Origin: a virus
IMG/VR virus record: IMGVR_UViG_3300027754_000041
Span: 1 to 64,000 of that record
Reading direction: 5' to 3' (one strand)
DNA: 64,000 nt
Shown here piece after piece: positions 51,587 through 61,560 of the stretch. The notes under the pieces were generated by a model, which had not been told where the DNA came from, did not search any database, and saw nothing but the letters and a program-made list of their open reading frames with translations. The position numbers were made by a program, and so were the translations under genes. Numbering within the stretch: position 1 is the stretch's first letter; the number at the start of each line of letters is the position of its first letter.

Positions 51587-54500
51587 TTTGCTTTATACAC
51601 TCCTTTTATGCCATCTAAACTAAAACCTATTGGAGAAATAAAATTAGCAGAAGCTTTTCTTTCAGCAACATTTGATTTTTCTGATTCTGGACCAGAATAT
51701 TTAACGAAGTTTTTTACAGCATCAATGTTGGTATAGTCAGTCGGAACAAATATATTCCCTAAAGGATATGTCCTTCTTAAAGTTTTATTCCAAACTAAAC
51801 CAGACCACCAAATTCCATTTATTATAAAAGTATTAATATTGTCAAAAGTTCTTGCCTGGATTATGTTTAAAGTTGCGCTAGCAATTAAAAACCATTCTAA
51901 ACCATTCCACATATAAATTCTATCTGTATCAGTTTCATATATAGTATCTGAAAAAGCTGGACTTATAGGACGTGAAGTAGACAAACATTGAGAAGTAACC
52001 ACATACTCTTGTTGCTGCAAAAGTGATAAAGATACCCTAAATTGAAAAAGATCTCCAGGTCTCCATATTAAATTATTTCTTAACGACATGCCAGGACCGT
52101 GATCTGTAACCCTAGCCTCGCATGGAGCTTGCCTATATCTATCTACTGCTGAATCTGGTAATGTTTTTATCCCACCATAAATTGAGAAAAAGCATATCGA
52201 TGGCGACTCTGGATCACCAATACATTTGGATGCGTTTCTTTCTAAACCAATCCTACCTATATTCTTTATGACACCAGCATCATCAAGCATGTTGAACTGT
52301 AATGCCCAAGATGTATTCGGAGCAAATCTGGTTACTGTCATACTTTGATTAATTGCATTAAATTTAGTTCCAGAAAAAACATCTTCCCTTCTCCAAATAC
52401 CATCATTAGATTGTAGGGTTTTTTCATTTTCTACTGGATCAACTATAATAATATCCCCATTGCCGGGATCTATAACTGTTTCATTTGGTGGAGTAACAAC
52501 TGGCACCTCAGGCACTACTGGTTTTATTGGTGAAATTGGAGTGCCCGGTTTTGGTTTGGGTTTAGGTTTTACTGGAGGGACAACAGGTACGACCACTGGG
52601 GGCACAACAGGTGGGGCCACTGTAGGTGGGACTACTGGAATAACAATAGTCGGATCTGTAATTGTAATAAACAATATTTGATTTGCATTATTACCAAAAT
52701 TACCAGGCCAAGATTTTCCTAACTTTGTCTTTAATATATTTGCTGCAATTATAACACTTATCTCAGTATCATAAGGCATAACGTTTTTGGGGGCAATAGA
52801 TATTGTATTAACATCAGGGAAAGATACCTCAGAACTTGTGACATCAATTCTAGCTAAAGCTTTTGTAGTATTCTTTTTGAAAAAATTAATTGTCCCCCTA
52901 TTTACTTGCATGGGTTGATCAAATTTTAACGTTACTCTAACATCAATGTTCACTTTATTCGGATCAGAATCTGCGCTGAAAGAAGTCACTTCATAGGATA
53001 AAAGTTTTGGTTCAGGTATAGATGGAACTGGAGGAGCAAATTGAGGTCCATCTCTTTGATCTGGATAAGTAATCTTTGGTGTTGGTGCAACCTTAACCGG
53101 AATTGTCGTAGAAGGAGAAACAGTTGTCGTCGTCGTAGGTATTCGGGGTGGAGAAATTGTAGTGGAAGTTGTAGTGCCATTAGATAGAACTGTTGTAGTA
53201 GTCACAGCTGAGTTAGGAAGTGTTGTGGTGGTAGTGGTAACTACTGTCGATGGAGGAGCATATTTTGGAGCATCCCTTTGATCTGGAGATCTTATATATG
53301 GTGGGTTGTAGCTTGTGATGGTAGTGCTAGTCGAACCGTTAGGCAGTACAGTTGTGCTGGTAGTGGATGTGGTAGAACCGTTTGGTAATACTGTTGTAGC
53401 AGTAGTGGTTGTACTTGGTATTGTTGTTGTCGGAGCTGGTATAGTGGTAGTTGGCGGAACATATACTGTACCACTCGGAATTGCCCCGATTAGAGCATCA
53501 ACGATATTGTTGTAATTAGAAGGGTGCACGTCATCTCCAGGAGCGTCAAAACCACCCATATATGTATAGCCATACTCTTGGCATTTATCTGATATTTGTT
53601 TATTAATTTTCTTATTTGGATACTTAGCGTCAAGTTGATTAGACATTCCATAAACAAATACTGTTGAATTATATTTTTTTAATATATCGAATTGCCCTTT
53701 AATATAATTCATTATAAGTGAAACACTATTATCAGCTGAATTAGATGCTCCAGTTGACAACCAAACTATTCTATTTTTAGCCAAATTTTTCTTATCTAAA
53801 TAATCCATGCAACCAGCTATTCTCGTGGATACACGTAGCGTACTTTCTCCCAATAACTGGAATAACCCATCCCAACCTTTATCTGATTCTTTTACCGAAT
53901 ATGGATTTGGTACTATTTCTCCTGTATTTGTTCCTGGATTTAAAACATCATATCTATCTGATATACCCAATGCTATGCTGTCTCCTATAATTAATGGAAT
54001 TTTATTTAGTAATGTTATAGTTGCTGCTGGTAATATCGTAGTTGTAGTTGGATCATAGCGATCTGCTGGTTTAAAATTAGATGGAATAACTTTAGGTTTA
54101 ACAATTGTAGTAGAAGATTTGGGGATGGTTGTTGTAGAAGTTTTGGGGATCGTAGTCGTAGAGGTTTTGGGAACGGTTGTCGGAGGGGTAGTTGTTGTAG
54201 AGGGTCTAGGGATAGTTACGGGAGGCATAGTTGTTGTAGAAGTTTTAGGAATGGTTGTAGTGGTAGTGGGAGCTCTAGGGACAGTACTAGGAGTTACAAC
54301 AGTAGATTTAGGTACCACCAAAGGCCTGGAACCAAAACGTCTATCTATTTCTTTTTTGCCAGCAAGGTCGTTAGATAATATCCTTCCGTTACCATCATAA
54401 GTTTTTGGTGTGCCTGTCACACCTGCTAAAGAATTTAAATAACCATTCTGTAATGGGCCTTCAATTGTGGCAAAAAAATCAGCTAACTTGTCAATCGCCG

Positions 54501-56442
54501 CTATAAGAGGGGCCCCGCTTAGTATATTACCAGTGTTAACGGTTGAGCCAGTTCCCAGCAATAAAAGTGTATTAAAAGGAGTTATTACTTTTTCGCCGAC
54601 TTTAAGATTAACAGTTTTTGTTTTACCAACAATTTTTCTCCAATTAGATGGGCTTCCATTATCTGGAGTAGGTTCATTGTTGGGCCAGTTTTTAACTGCG
54701 GTCGGGAATACCTCCGATAAAAGCTTAAGTTTATCTGCTGTAGGAGCGCTTCCTGACTTATTGATAGTCCAATAATTATTTTGTATATTTACATTGCCAG
54801 CTAAAACTAGATTAAGAAAATATTCATTATATGCTGGGGCATAATCAAGCCCATACCTCATGATATTTTCCATTTCTGTTAATCTGCTAGTTTTAACATT
54901 TTTCAAAACATAATTGTATTTTGCTCCTTCAAATAAAGTTATTTTATTTAACATCGGAATAAAAATATTTTTTATATCCTCTTCCAACTCAGGCAGATAG
55001 TATATAACACTAGGAACACTAGGAGCTAATCCCATAACATAACCACCTGTGGGTTTCTCAAACCAACTTAAACTAGCTTCGTTAAAGCTAGTGCTACATT
55101 CTGAGTAGCGCCCTTTCCTATTTAATTCTGTGGTGTGTCTAAAATTTTTCCAATATTGTGTATTACTTCCGGGTATCCCCCTATCTGAGCTATAAACCAA
55201 ATTATCTTCAGCGACATAAAACTTATCATATATCTGCGAGTACAAGCTAGTTGATGCGGTTAGTGCATCTGTTTCGAAAATTTCGGGACGCAAAACCCCC
55301 CTATCAAGAAGCAAAGCCCCCGTATCTTGGAACTGGGGCAATAGCATTTCATAATAGTTAGTTTTCATTTTTATTGTAGGATTATTTATCCCCAAATAAT
55401 TTAATGTCGAACGTACTGAACTGGCAAAACGTGATACAGTAGTGGAATTAACAACTAAAGTATTAAACTTGTTAACTGGAATTGATTCATTAACATTGCT
55501 AGACCTTTGAATCGTTTGAGTTGTTTTAGTAGTTTGTGTTGTCTGAGTTGTTGGCAAAGGTTTTGAAGATACCCATATACCACCATTCGGGTGCCCTGAA
55601 ATAACTTTCCAAGTACTGATCTGTCCTAGGGGAACAGATACAACTACATTGCCAGCAAAAGCACTATACTGAGGCGCCGTAAGTTCTCCGGTAATCGGCA
55701 TAAAGTCTTGAATTAATGTTCTTGTTTTATCCTTATATTTTAATGGCTTTGTATCAGCAGCATAATATATTAATGTATCTTTAAAAATAGGATCAGAAGC
55801 TGGTATGTCTGAACACCAACTCCAACCATACTTTGCCCCATTATTTATGATATATTGTGTAACTTTTTCGTTATTATTTTTAAGTTTAATACTAAATCCT
55901 GTACCAACTGGGCTAAATCCAGGATAAGTATTGAGTTCCGTTAAGGTAATTGGATACCATTTATTGCCGGCCCAAGTTCTTCCATTTTTAACTTCTGGAA
56001 TAGACGAAGCCTTAGAAACTTTTGTCGGAGTTCTACTATTTAATTTTTTAAAATCTGTTTCTTGTACAGAGAGTTTTTTGTAAAACGATGAATAACTTAT
56101 AGAAATGCCTTTTGACTTGGCATCTGCAATCATGTCTTCTAAACACCATAGGGCGGCAACGTGTAAAGCTATACCTGATTTATGAAACAATTTTTCGGGT
56201 AGGACTCCATTAAAAACACCCATATATTTTTCTTGGGTGGTATACATATACTGCGCCAATTCCCCAAAATAAAGAGCTCTTAGACTTCCATCTAATACCC
56301 ACTGGTTATAAGAATTGCTCGATGTGGAGGCCGGCACTGGAAAATTTATCCAATTGTCAGCTAACGGCTGTCCAACTGAACACTGTTTATTAACTATAGA
56401 GTTCTGCGGAAGTTGCGAAGCTGAAAAGACTTTTACGCCCAT
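51583..56442 (-). CDS. Multidomain surface/tail protein with SGNH hydrolase, 1619 aa
   Basis: Residues 85-215 resemble an M15 peptidase whose zinc ligands are lost ('PGFSPVGTGFSIKL' in place of the usual S-x-H-x2-G-x-A-x-D), so this part may bind wall rather than cut it. After an unknown middle comes a Thr/Pro linker (about 725-795). An SGNH esterase follows: 'IGDSIALG' near 819, 'STGASNS' and 'DDVHPSNY'. More Thr linkers lead to an Ig-like SbsA domain (about 1150-1250) and a beta-rich end with 'MWNGLEWF'. A tail fibre or spike that deacylates host surface polymer fits best. Confidence 0.75.
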   Translation of the reverse strand: MGVKVFSASQLPQNSIVNKQCSVGQPLADNWINFPVPASTSSNSYNQWVLDGSLRALYFGELAQYMYTTQEKYMGVFNGVLPEKLFHKSGIALHVAALWCLEDMIADAKSKGISISYSSFYKKLSVQETDFKKLNSRTPTKVSKASSIPEVKNGRTWAGNKWYPITLTELNTYPGFSPVGTGFSIKLKNNNEKVTQYIINNGAKYGWSWCSDIPASDPIFKDTLIYYAADTKPLKYKDKTRTLIQDFMPITGELTAPQYSAFAGNVVVSVPLGQISTWKVISGHPNGGIWVSSKPLPTTQTTQTTKTTQTIQRSSNVNESIPVNKFNTLVVNSTTVSRFASSVRSTLNYLGINNPTIKMKTNYYEMLLPQFQDTGALLLDRGVLRPEIFETDALTASTSLYSQIYDKFYVAEDNLVYSSDRGIPGSNTQYWKNFRHTTELNRKGRYSECSTSFNEASLSWFEKPTGGYVMGLAPSVPSVIYYLPELEEDIKNIFIPMLNKITLFEGAKYNYVLKNVKTSRLTEMENIMRYGLDYAPAYNEYFLNLVLAGNVNIQNNYWTINKSGSAPTADKLKLLSEVFPTAVKNWPNNEPTPDNGSPSNWRKIVGKTKTVNLKVGEKVITPFNTLLLLGTGSTVNTGNILSGAPLIAAIDKLADFFATIEGPLQNGYLNSLAGVTGTPKTYDGNGRILSNDLAGKKEIDRRFGSRPLVVPKSTVVTPSTVPRAPTTTTTIPKTSTTTMPPVTIPRPSTTTTPPTTVPKTSTTTIPKTSTTTIPKSSTTIVKPKVIPSNFKPADRYDPTTTTILPAATITLLNKIPLIIGDSIALGISDRYDVLNPGTNTGEIVPNPYSVKESDKGWDGLFQLLGESTLRVSTRIAGCMDYLDKKNLAKNRIVWLSTGASNSADNSVSLIMNYIKGQFDILKKYNSTVFVYGMSNQLDAKYPNKKINKQISDKCQEYGYTYMGGFDAPGDDVHPSNYNNIVDALIGAIPSGTVYVPPTTTIPAPTTTIPSTTTTATTVLPNGSTTSTTSTTVLPNGSTSTTITSYNPPYIRSPDQRDAPKYAPPSTVVTTTTTTLPNSAVTTTTVLSNGTTTSTTISPPRIPTTTTTVSPSTTIPVKVAPTPKITYPDQRDGPQFAPPVPSIPEPKLLSYEVTSFSADSDPNKVNIDVRVTLKFDQPMQVNRGTINFFKKNTTKALARIDVTSSEVSFPDVNTISIAPKNVMPYDTEISVIIAANILKTKLGKSWPGNFGNNANQILFITITDPTIVIPVVPPTVAPPVVPPVVVPVVPPVKPKPKPKPGTPISPIKPVVPEVPVVTPPNETVIDPGNGDIIIVDPVENEKTLQSNDGIWRREDVFSGTKFNAINQSMTVTRFAPNTSWALQFNMLDDAGVIKNIGRIGLERNASKCIGDPESPSICFFSIYGGIKTLPDSAVDRYRQAPCEARVTDHGPGMSLRNNLIWRPGDLFQFRVSLSLLQQQEYVVTSQCLSTSRPISPAFSDTIYETDTDRIYMWNGLEWFLIASATLNIIQARTFDNINTFIINGIWWSGLVWNKTLRRTYPLGNIFVPTDYTNIDAVKNFVKYSGPESEKSNVAERKASANFISPIGFSLDGIKGVYKAK

Positions 56443-56502
56443 AAAAAATAAACCTTAATTTAATAGTTTGGCTACAATAATAGTAACCCAACTGCATGAA
56501 GG

Positions 56503-57243
56503 TTATCTAAAATTTCTGTATACCCACTCTGGATAAGAACTATCTATCTCATAATACTTTAGCGGGAACCTATCAAAGGGATCTATCCCATTCTCAACCC
56601 TATATAAGATGGCTTCACTATTTTTGTATTCATCTGAATTGTATTCAGTGTGTGCAAAAGATTCTATTTTATTCTTTATCTTCTCTACTTCTCCAAAAAA
56701 GGAAAAATGCCACCCTGCGTCGGGCACTAACGGTAAAGTATTAGCCCTTAAATCTTGGGCACAACTTACATCCAGATCCTTTTTGCGGGCGATAATAGGT
56801 CTAGCTCCCTGGTTGCAATGAGCTGGCACCTGCCAATGAAAATTCCAAAAATACTGTTTTACATCTAATCTGGTTGCAGTATCAAGTGAAGTTATATCTT
56901 TGATAACTCTTGCACTAACTATCTCATCGGCATCAGAAATTATAATAAAATCTTCAGAATCTGCTAGAGTTAACCCTTCGGCTATTGCATTACGCTGATA
57001 ATATTCTTTTAGCCAACTGCTATTTGCTTCGGCCGGGAAATCTATTTTTACTCTAATAATTTTTCTTTTCCATTTATCAATCCAGTTAGGAAGATTATCA
57101 AAATAGAAAGGCTTAGGAGCTCCAGTAAAAGTTTGCGATGCCTCTACTACGACAAAGTAATCAACAGCATCGCCCAACTCTTCCAATCTAATCTCAAGCA
57201 TTTCCTGCTCATTAAAGTATGTAAAGCAATCAAATATTTTCAT
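56503..57243 (-). CDS. Glycosyltransferase family 17
   Basis: ATG 57243 ('MKIFDCFTYFNEQEMLEIRL') gives the family's typical start; longer frames overlap the upstream gene. 'DYFVVVEASQTFTG' and 'IIISDADEIVS' (the metal-binding Asp-rich motif) are GT17 hallmarks. GT17 enzymes transfer N-acetylglucosamine or related sugars. Part of a minus-strand glycan cassette. Confidence 0.82.
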   Translation of the reverse strand: MKIFDCFTYFNEQEMLEIRLEELGDAVDYFVVVEASQTFTGAPKPFYFDNLPNWIDKWKRKIIRVKIDFPAEANSSWLKEYYQRNAIAEGLTLADSEDFIIISDADEIVSARVIKDITSLDTATRLDVKQYFWNFHWQVPAHCNQGARPIIARKKDLDVSCAQDLRANTLPLVPDAGWHFSFFGEVEKIKNKIESFAHTEYNSDEYKNSEAILYRVENGIDPFDRFPLKYYEIDSSYPEWVYRNFR

Positions 57244-57688
57244 AAACACTAACATCTTGCTGATTAAACATTGAGTATCTTTTGATCTCAGTTTCGACTT
57301 GTGCATTAATAGTTAAATGTTTTCCAAGATCATCTGCCCAAATACCTGGGTTTACTATCATTGCAAAACCACCAGGCTTCAAAAAGTTTTTAACCTGCCT
57401 AGCCGACATATCAGTATCACCATTCAAAAGTTCTGGATCATAATCAAAAGAAATAAACAAGTCACAAACTGATTCACCAAAATACATACCGTCGACACCA
57501 GCCTCCCAGTACTTACACCAGTCATTAGACAAATATTTTTCTCTTTCAGTATGCAACATAAATGCACCGATACCATGTTCTGGCATATGCAAAATATCTA
57601 TCAGTTCTTTATTGCGGCCGTAAAGAGTGGTGAATATTCTTTGTGGGAATATATCTCTAATTATATGTGCTACATAATCCCAGTTCAT
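57230..57688 (-). CDS. Methyltransferase-like protein, 152 aa
   Basis: 'FISFDYD' and 'VKNFLKPGGFAMIVNPG' match the later strands of a class I SAM methyltransferase. The SAM-binding first motif is absent, so it may be a short or degenerate member. Its end overlaps the GT17 start. Confidence 0.55.
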   Translation of the reverse strand: MNWDYVAHIIRDIFPQRIFTTLYGRNKELIDILHMPEHGIGAFMLHTEREKYLSNDWCKYWEAGVDGMYFGESVCDLFISFDYDPELLNGDTDMSARQVKNFLKPGGFAMIVNPGIWADDLGKHLTINAQVETEIKRYSMFNQQDVSVYENI

Positions 57689-57696
57689 GATATATA

Positions 57697-58236
57697 TTAT
57701 ACCATGGGTTTACGAGCGTCCACCTTAAGCCAGCCCCATTCATCTCCACGCTTAACATCTAATATTTCAAAACCCATTCTTTCAAAATCATCTTGTAGCA
57801 TTCGGTGTGTCAAGCCCACGAAGTGAAAGTCAAAAGGGTTTAGTTGTTCCGCAAAAAAGATTTGCTGCATGCGACGATCACCGTCAAGTGAATCCCAGTT
57901 TAATATTTGGTTGCAGGCTAACAAGAAGTCTGGAACTTCAATTCTAATCATCCCACCAGGCTTAACGATTCTACACCATTCAGCTAAAACAGCTTGGTAT
58001 TCTTTCCATGGAAAGTGTTCAAGACATTCGGAGTTATATACTATGTCTGCAAAATCATCTGGAAGATTAATCTTTCTAGCGTCGCAAACAACATCAACTG
58101 GGACATAAGTTTTATTAGCATTATCATATAATGGCGTTGGATCTATATCAATATGAATCCAATCTGGACCAAGATATGTTCTAGTGCCAATTACAACTTT
58201 TGTGCCTGCGCCTTGTGGGATAGTTTCTAATCTCAT
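57697..58236 (-). CDS. SAM-dependent methyltransferase, 179 aa
   Basis: 'DWIHIDIDPTP', 'VCDARKINLPDDFADIVYNS' and 'ECLEHFP' with 'IVKPGGMIRIEVPDF' are class I (type 11) methyltransferase motifs. Target unknown, perhaps a sugar. Adjoins the GT2 gene without a gap. Confidence 0.8.
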   Translation of the reverse strand: MRLETIPQGAGTKVVIGTRTYLGPDWIHIDIDPTPLYDNANKTYVPVDVVCDARKINLPDDFADIVYNSECLEHFPWKEYQAVLAEWCRIVKPGGMIRIEVPDFLLACNQILNWDSLDGDRRMQQIFFAEQLNPFDFHFVGLTHRMLQDDFERMGFEILDVKRGDEWGWLKVDARKPMV

Positions 58237-59094
58237 TTAAATTATTCTTCCTTTATAAAAATCTTTATATCTTGGAACTTTTATTAGATCATATTCTCTA
58301 CCCTCTAAAACTACAACCTCTGGATTAGCATTTAGATCAGGCATTCTTATCTTCCAGTACTCCTCAAGATACAGCGCATTGCATGGCCAATCTTCAAATC
58401 TTAGAACATTAGTGCTATGGTAATTCATTCCTTTACCACAGAAGTACGGCACCCACTTGTTCATCCATTCAACAACACCACGGCCTATTCTGGCATGAGC
58501 CTCAGGGTCCGTTGTCTGCTTAGCAAGGTGATGGACCGCCACTTCTTTAGCTACGCCCATCTTCCAGCCGGCAAGACGCATTCTAGTTTGATAGTCGACT
58601 TCATTTTGATGACCAATCTCTTGATCAAAATACCCTACGTCAGCCATAGCTAATTTTTTCAACATCCAGAAACAACCGGTGCCCCATAGACACTCTGTAT
58701 ATTTGTCTCTTTTTATTTCATAAGAATTATAACCACCACTAAAAACCATTCCTAGCTCTAAGTTCCTAGCAAGGTATCCCCACATAATCTCATCCCAGCC
58801 CTTAGTGTGAACAGTAGCATCATTATCTGAATAGGCAACATATTCTGTTTCTGCCCATTCCAATATTTTATTAACTGCACCAGAATACTTTATGTTTACA
58901 TCTAAATGCATTGGGATAATTCTAGAATCTTTTGCAGCATAAAAATCTAAAAGTTCTCTAACCCTAGGATCTTCCGAAGCATTATTAACAAGGAGAAGTC
59001 TCCACTCTGACGTGGAATTTTGTGCAATATTTTCTACTGCTGCTTGGATTCCTTCAGGGTTATTATAACATGATATGCCTATATCTAATCTCAT
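58237..59094 (-). CDS. Glycosyltransferase family 2
   Basis: N-terminal 'DIGISCYNNPEGIQAAVENI', 'LLLVNNASED' and 'VAYSDNDATVH' (metal-binding D-x-D-like) form a GT-A fold. Later Glu/Asp near 'IGHQNEVDYQTR' fits the catalytic base. ATGA overlap with the methyltransferase upstream. Confidence 0.87.
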   Translation of the reverse strand: MRLDIGISCYNNPEGIQAAVENIAQNSTSEWRLLLVNNASEDPRVRELLDFYAAKDSRIIPMHLDVNIKYSGAVNKILEWAETEYVAYSDNDATVHTKGWDEIMWGYLARNLELGMVFSGGYNSYEIKRDKYTECLWGTGCFWMLKKLAMADVGYFDQEIGHQNEVDYQTRMRLAGWKMGVAKEVAVHHLAKQTTDPEAHARIGRGVVEWMNKWVPYFCGKGMNYHSTNVLRFEDWPCNALYLEEYWKIRMPDLNANPEVVVLEGREYDLIKVPRYKDFYKGRII

Positions 59095-59837
59095 GGCTTA
59101 ATCCACCACTGTTTATTCTCATGTCTAACAAATCCTATCTCTACCAACAATGGATCCCAGTCCCATTCGAATCTATTATTAATAGCAAGATGCATAGGGA
59201 TAGAGTTCCCGTGTTCTAGATCCCCAATACCAAATGCATTGTTAGGTATAAATACACCATCTTTTCTAAGGCAAGCAAAAACTGCACGCGCCCAATCTTC
59301 AACGTTAACAACATGTTCTAAGAAATCTAGAGCCACAACTGCATCAAAACAATCACTACCCAGTTTTGGTTCAAAATTATCCGTAAAAAGAGTTTCTATA
59401 TTATAATTCCTATATGTTTCACCTCTTTTAAATCTAAACTGTGCAAAACCTGCAGTCTTGCTATTTTTTAGATCATGATACGTTGGGTTCAAACCCTCTT
59501 CGGCCATCCTAATGCAAAGGCTACCAATTCCATCTCCGATACTAAGAACATCTTTCTTGCCGGAATTCACAAGCCCTAAAGATATACCTTCACACATACC
59601 AGAGTAATTAAACCCGGGATCAAGATGGTAGGCGGAAAGCTCCCAAATATAAGAGTCCGTATTCCTATACCAGGATAACAAAGAATCTGGGTTATTGACA
59701 TCTGTATTGGCATCATTAAAATCTTTTGCTACTTCATGATGATTGTAGTGAAATCCTTTTTCTAATCTCTGTCTAGTATACCCTTCTGGTACCTTGAGAA
59801 ATTCTGCTATATCTTTTGTTTGTATCTCAATATCCAT
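59091..59837 (-). CDS. SAM-dependent methyltransferase, 248 aa
   Basis: 'DVLSIGDGIGSLCIRMAEEG' is the glycine-rich SAM motif and 'FDAVVALDFLEHV' a later strand. N-terminal 80 residues are extra. Lies between the oxygenase and GT2 genes, coupled to both. Confidence 0.8.
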   Translation of the reverse strand: MDIEIQTKDIAEFLKVPEGYTRQRLEKGFHYNHHEVAKDFNDANTDVNNPDSLLSWYRNTDSYIWELSAYHLDPGFNYSGMCEGISLGLVNSGKKDVLSIGDGIGSLCIRMAEEGLNPTYHDLKNSKTAGFAQFRFKRGETYRNYNIETLFTDNFEPKLGSDCFDAVVALDFLEHVVNVEDWARAVFACLRKDGVFIPNNAFGIGDLEHGNSIPMHLAINNRFEWDWDPLLVEIGFVRHENKQWWIKP

Positions 59838-60617
59838 TTATGCTCCAAATTTAGTAGTAATTACATTGCCTTCTATTTGATTTTTAGGTGGTAATTCTTT
59901 TCTTACCAACATTCTTTGCACCCATCTATCTGTTCCATTATATCGTGGTTGGAATGGTTTACGACCATGTATTGTATTGGAATTATCAATAATCAATAGA
60001 TCACCAGATTTAAGTACAATTTCTTTTGTGCATTTTTGTATAGCCGAATTTAATTCGGACAAAGCTAACTGAGCATATTCATTAATACCCTGCATAAAGA
60101 AGCTGTCGTAAACAATTGTAAAATTTTTACCATCAGTGCTTAAGATCGGGATAATAAACTCTTGCTGTATTTCACCGTGTGATCTGAAGCTATCATCTAT
60201 TGCTGTTTTATACCAAGGTTTTTTTAATGTCTCTATAACCTGGATTGATAGTAGCTCAACAATATCTTCTACGTTTGCGTAAGTTGTTATCGCACTAGGA
60301 TCGCCCCTTAGACAAAGTAGCAAAACATAATCCGGCTTATAGGGATGGAAAGCACTTTCCGTATGCAATGCTAGTTCAACTTTTGATGAGGAAGAAATTT
60401 GTTCGTATTCAGTTTTGTGAACAGGAACAATATTCTGTATTAATTGTCCATCTTGCTCTTGAGCGTAGGCTACTGGATAACCCAGTTGATGCCCGTAGTG
60501 CAGTAATGTTGCTGCTGGTATTTTGACTAGCAGCTCATTGGTTGAGCGACCATTAGGTATTGATGGCGTTTTAGGTACAGCCCCAATACCTACGCCACCA
60601 TGTAATTTAACTCCCAT
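59838..60617 (-). CDS. Fe(II)/2-oxoglutarate oxygenase, TauD/clavaminate-synthase-like
   Basis: His85-x-Glu87 in 'LHTESAFHPY' and a distal His in 'IDNSNTIHGRKPF' with a following Arg ('RWVQRM') are the iron and 2-oxoglutarate ligands. Such enzymes hydroxylate or desaturate small molecules or sugars. It heads the glycan cassette, so a surface sugar or amino-acid decoration is a fair guess. Confidence 0.82.
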   Translation of the reverse strand: MGVKLHGGVGIGAVPKTPSIPNGRSTNELLVKIPAATLLHYGHQLGYPVAYAQEQDGQLIQNIVPVHKTEYEQISSSSKVELALHTESAFHPYKPDYVLLLCLRGDPSAITTYANVEDIVELLSIQVIETLKKPWYKTAIDDSFRSHGEIQQEFIIPILSTDGKNFTIVYDSFFMQGINEYAQLALSELNSAIQKCTKEIVLKSGDLLIIDNSNTIHGRKPFQPRYNGTDRWVQRMLVRKELPPKNQIEGNVITTKFGA

Positions 60618-60618
60618 G

Positions 60619-60849
60619 TTAACCCGATAAAACTTTCCCTATTAGGAAATATAATTTTGTTAGATCTTCTTGAGTTATACTAAAAACAAAATCTTTATTT
60701 TCTCTGGTATTAACAACAAAAGAATGTGCGTGGATTAATTCCCCTTCAGTGTTTAGCATGGCGGTGCTGTGGGAAACAGTGATCTGTTTAACCATTGGCA
60801 TGAAGCCGCTAAAAGAATTATTTTCAATCATAAATTTCTTCAAAAACAT
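60619..60849 (-). CDS. Small hypothetical protein, 76 aa
   Basis: One base before the oxygenase start. Beta-rich, no motif. A second ATG at 60831 is possible. Confidence 0.55.
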   Translation of the reverse strand: MFLKKFMIENNSFSGFMPMVKQITVSHSTAMLNTEGELIHAHSFVVNTRENKDFVFSITQEDLTKLYFLIGKVLSG

Positions 60850-60891
60850 TCATACCCATAAGTATACCATCTTATGAGAAGATAAGTGTTT

Positions 60892-60996
60892 TTATAGTTT
60901 TGTTATTATAAGATAAATTTCAAAAATATGTAGCCCTAAATATAGAAAATTTAAACCCCAGCTTTTAAAAGATTGTTTATTAATTGACCAGCGCAT
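60892..60996 (-). CDS. Small membrane protein, 34 aa
   Basis: AAAGGA lies inside the end of the upstream gene, eight bases before ATG 60996. Tail is one hydrophobic helix. Small size limits confidence. Confidence 0.45.
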   Translation of the reverse strand: MRWSINKQSFKSWGLNFLYLGLHIFEIYLIITKL

Positions 60997-60998
60997 AA

Positions 60999-61202
60999 TT
61001 ATTTTCCTTTACTAATTTTTCTAAGAGTCTTTGCAAGAGAAGCTTGCTTGCGAGTGAGAGGGCTGTACTTACCTGGATTCTTTGATACAGCAGCTGCCAT
61101 ACCTGCTACGGATTTACCGGCCTTCTTAGCTTTAGCCGTAAAAGCTCCTGGTCTTTTAATCGCTCCAGCAATCCAATTCTTATCTGATTTCTTACTTGCC
61201 AT
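60999..61202 (-). CDS. Lysine-rich basic protein, 67 aa
   Basis: Ala/Lys-rich with 'KKAGKSVAGMAAAVSKNPGK', resembling histone-H1-like tails. Related in style to the tiny proteins at 62.4-63.9 kb. Overlaps the candidate holin by 11 bases. Possibly condenses DNA. Confidence 0.6.
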   Translation of the reverse strand: MASKKSDKNWIAGAIKRPGAFTAKAKKAGKSVAGMAAAVSKNPGKYSPLTRKQASLAKTLRKISKGK

Positions 61203-61560
61203 CTTTAACTTTTTCTCCTGTTTTAAACTTTACATCATCTATATCAAATCCACCTAATGCGTGATCCCTAATATGGGTATCAAGCTTACCCTCTATTCTA
61301 TCAACAGAATCATTTGTTTTGTCGATTGAGCGGCCGAGGCTTTTACCCAACTGCTGTATCATTGATACAACAGTTGCATGGTCTGCTTTGTTCTGCAACC
61401 ATTCGGACCTTGCTTCTTCACCGCGCTTTTTTCCAGCTTTATAAACAAATTGTAGATATGCTACTGCAATAAGACTACATGCAGTAATTAAAGTTACAAT
61501 AATATTTTGCCAGTTGGTCATGTCGGCCGCTGGAGTAATAAGAGTTTCAGACCCAAACAT
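61192..61560 (-). CDS. Candidate holin, one-helix coiled-coil protein, 122 aa
   Basis: One transmembrane helix (about 20-42) followed by a charged coiled coil ('VVSMIQQLGKSLGRSIDKTN'), a plan common in phage holins and hemolysin-XhlA-like proteins. It directly follows the endolysin gene, the usual lysis order. Confidence 0.6.
   Translation of the reverse strand: MFGSETLITPAADMTNWQNIIVTLITACSLIAVAYLQFVYKAGKKRGEEARSEWLQNKADHATVVSMIQQLGKSLGRSIDKTNDSVDRIEGKLDTHIRDHALGGFDIDDVKFKTGEKVKDGK

Noticed and set aside
54119-54400. Val/Gly-rich + strand frame
   Set aside because: Antisense to the Thr/Pro linker of the 1619-aa protein; its repeats are a by-product of ACA/ACT codons.
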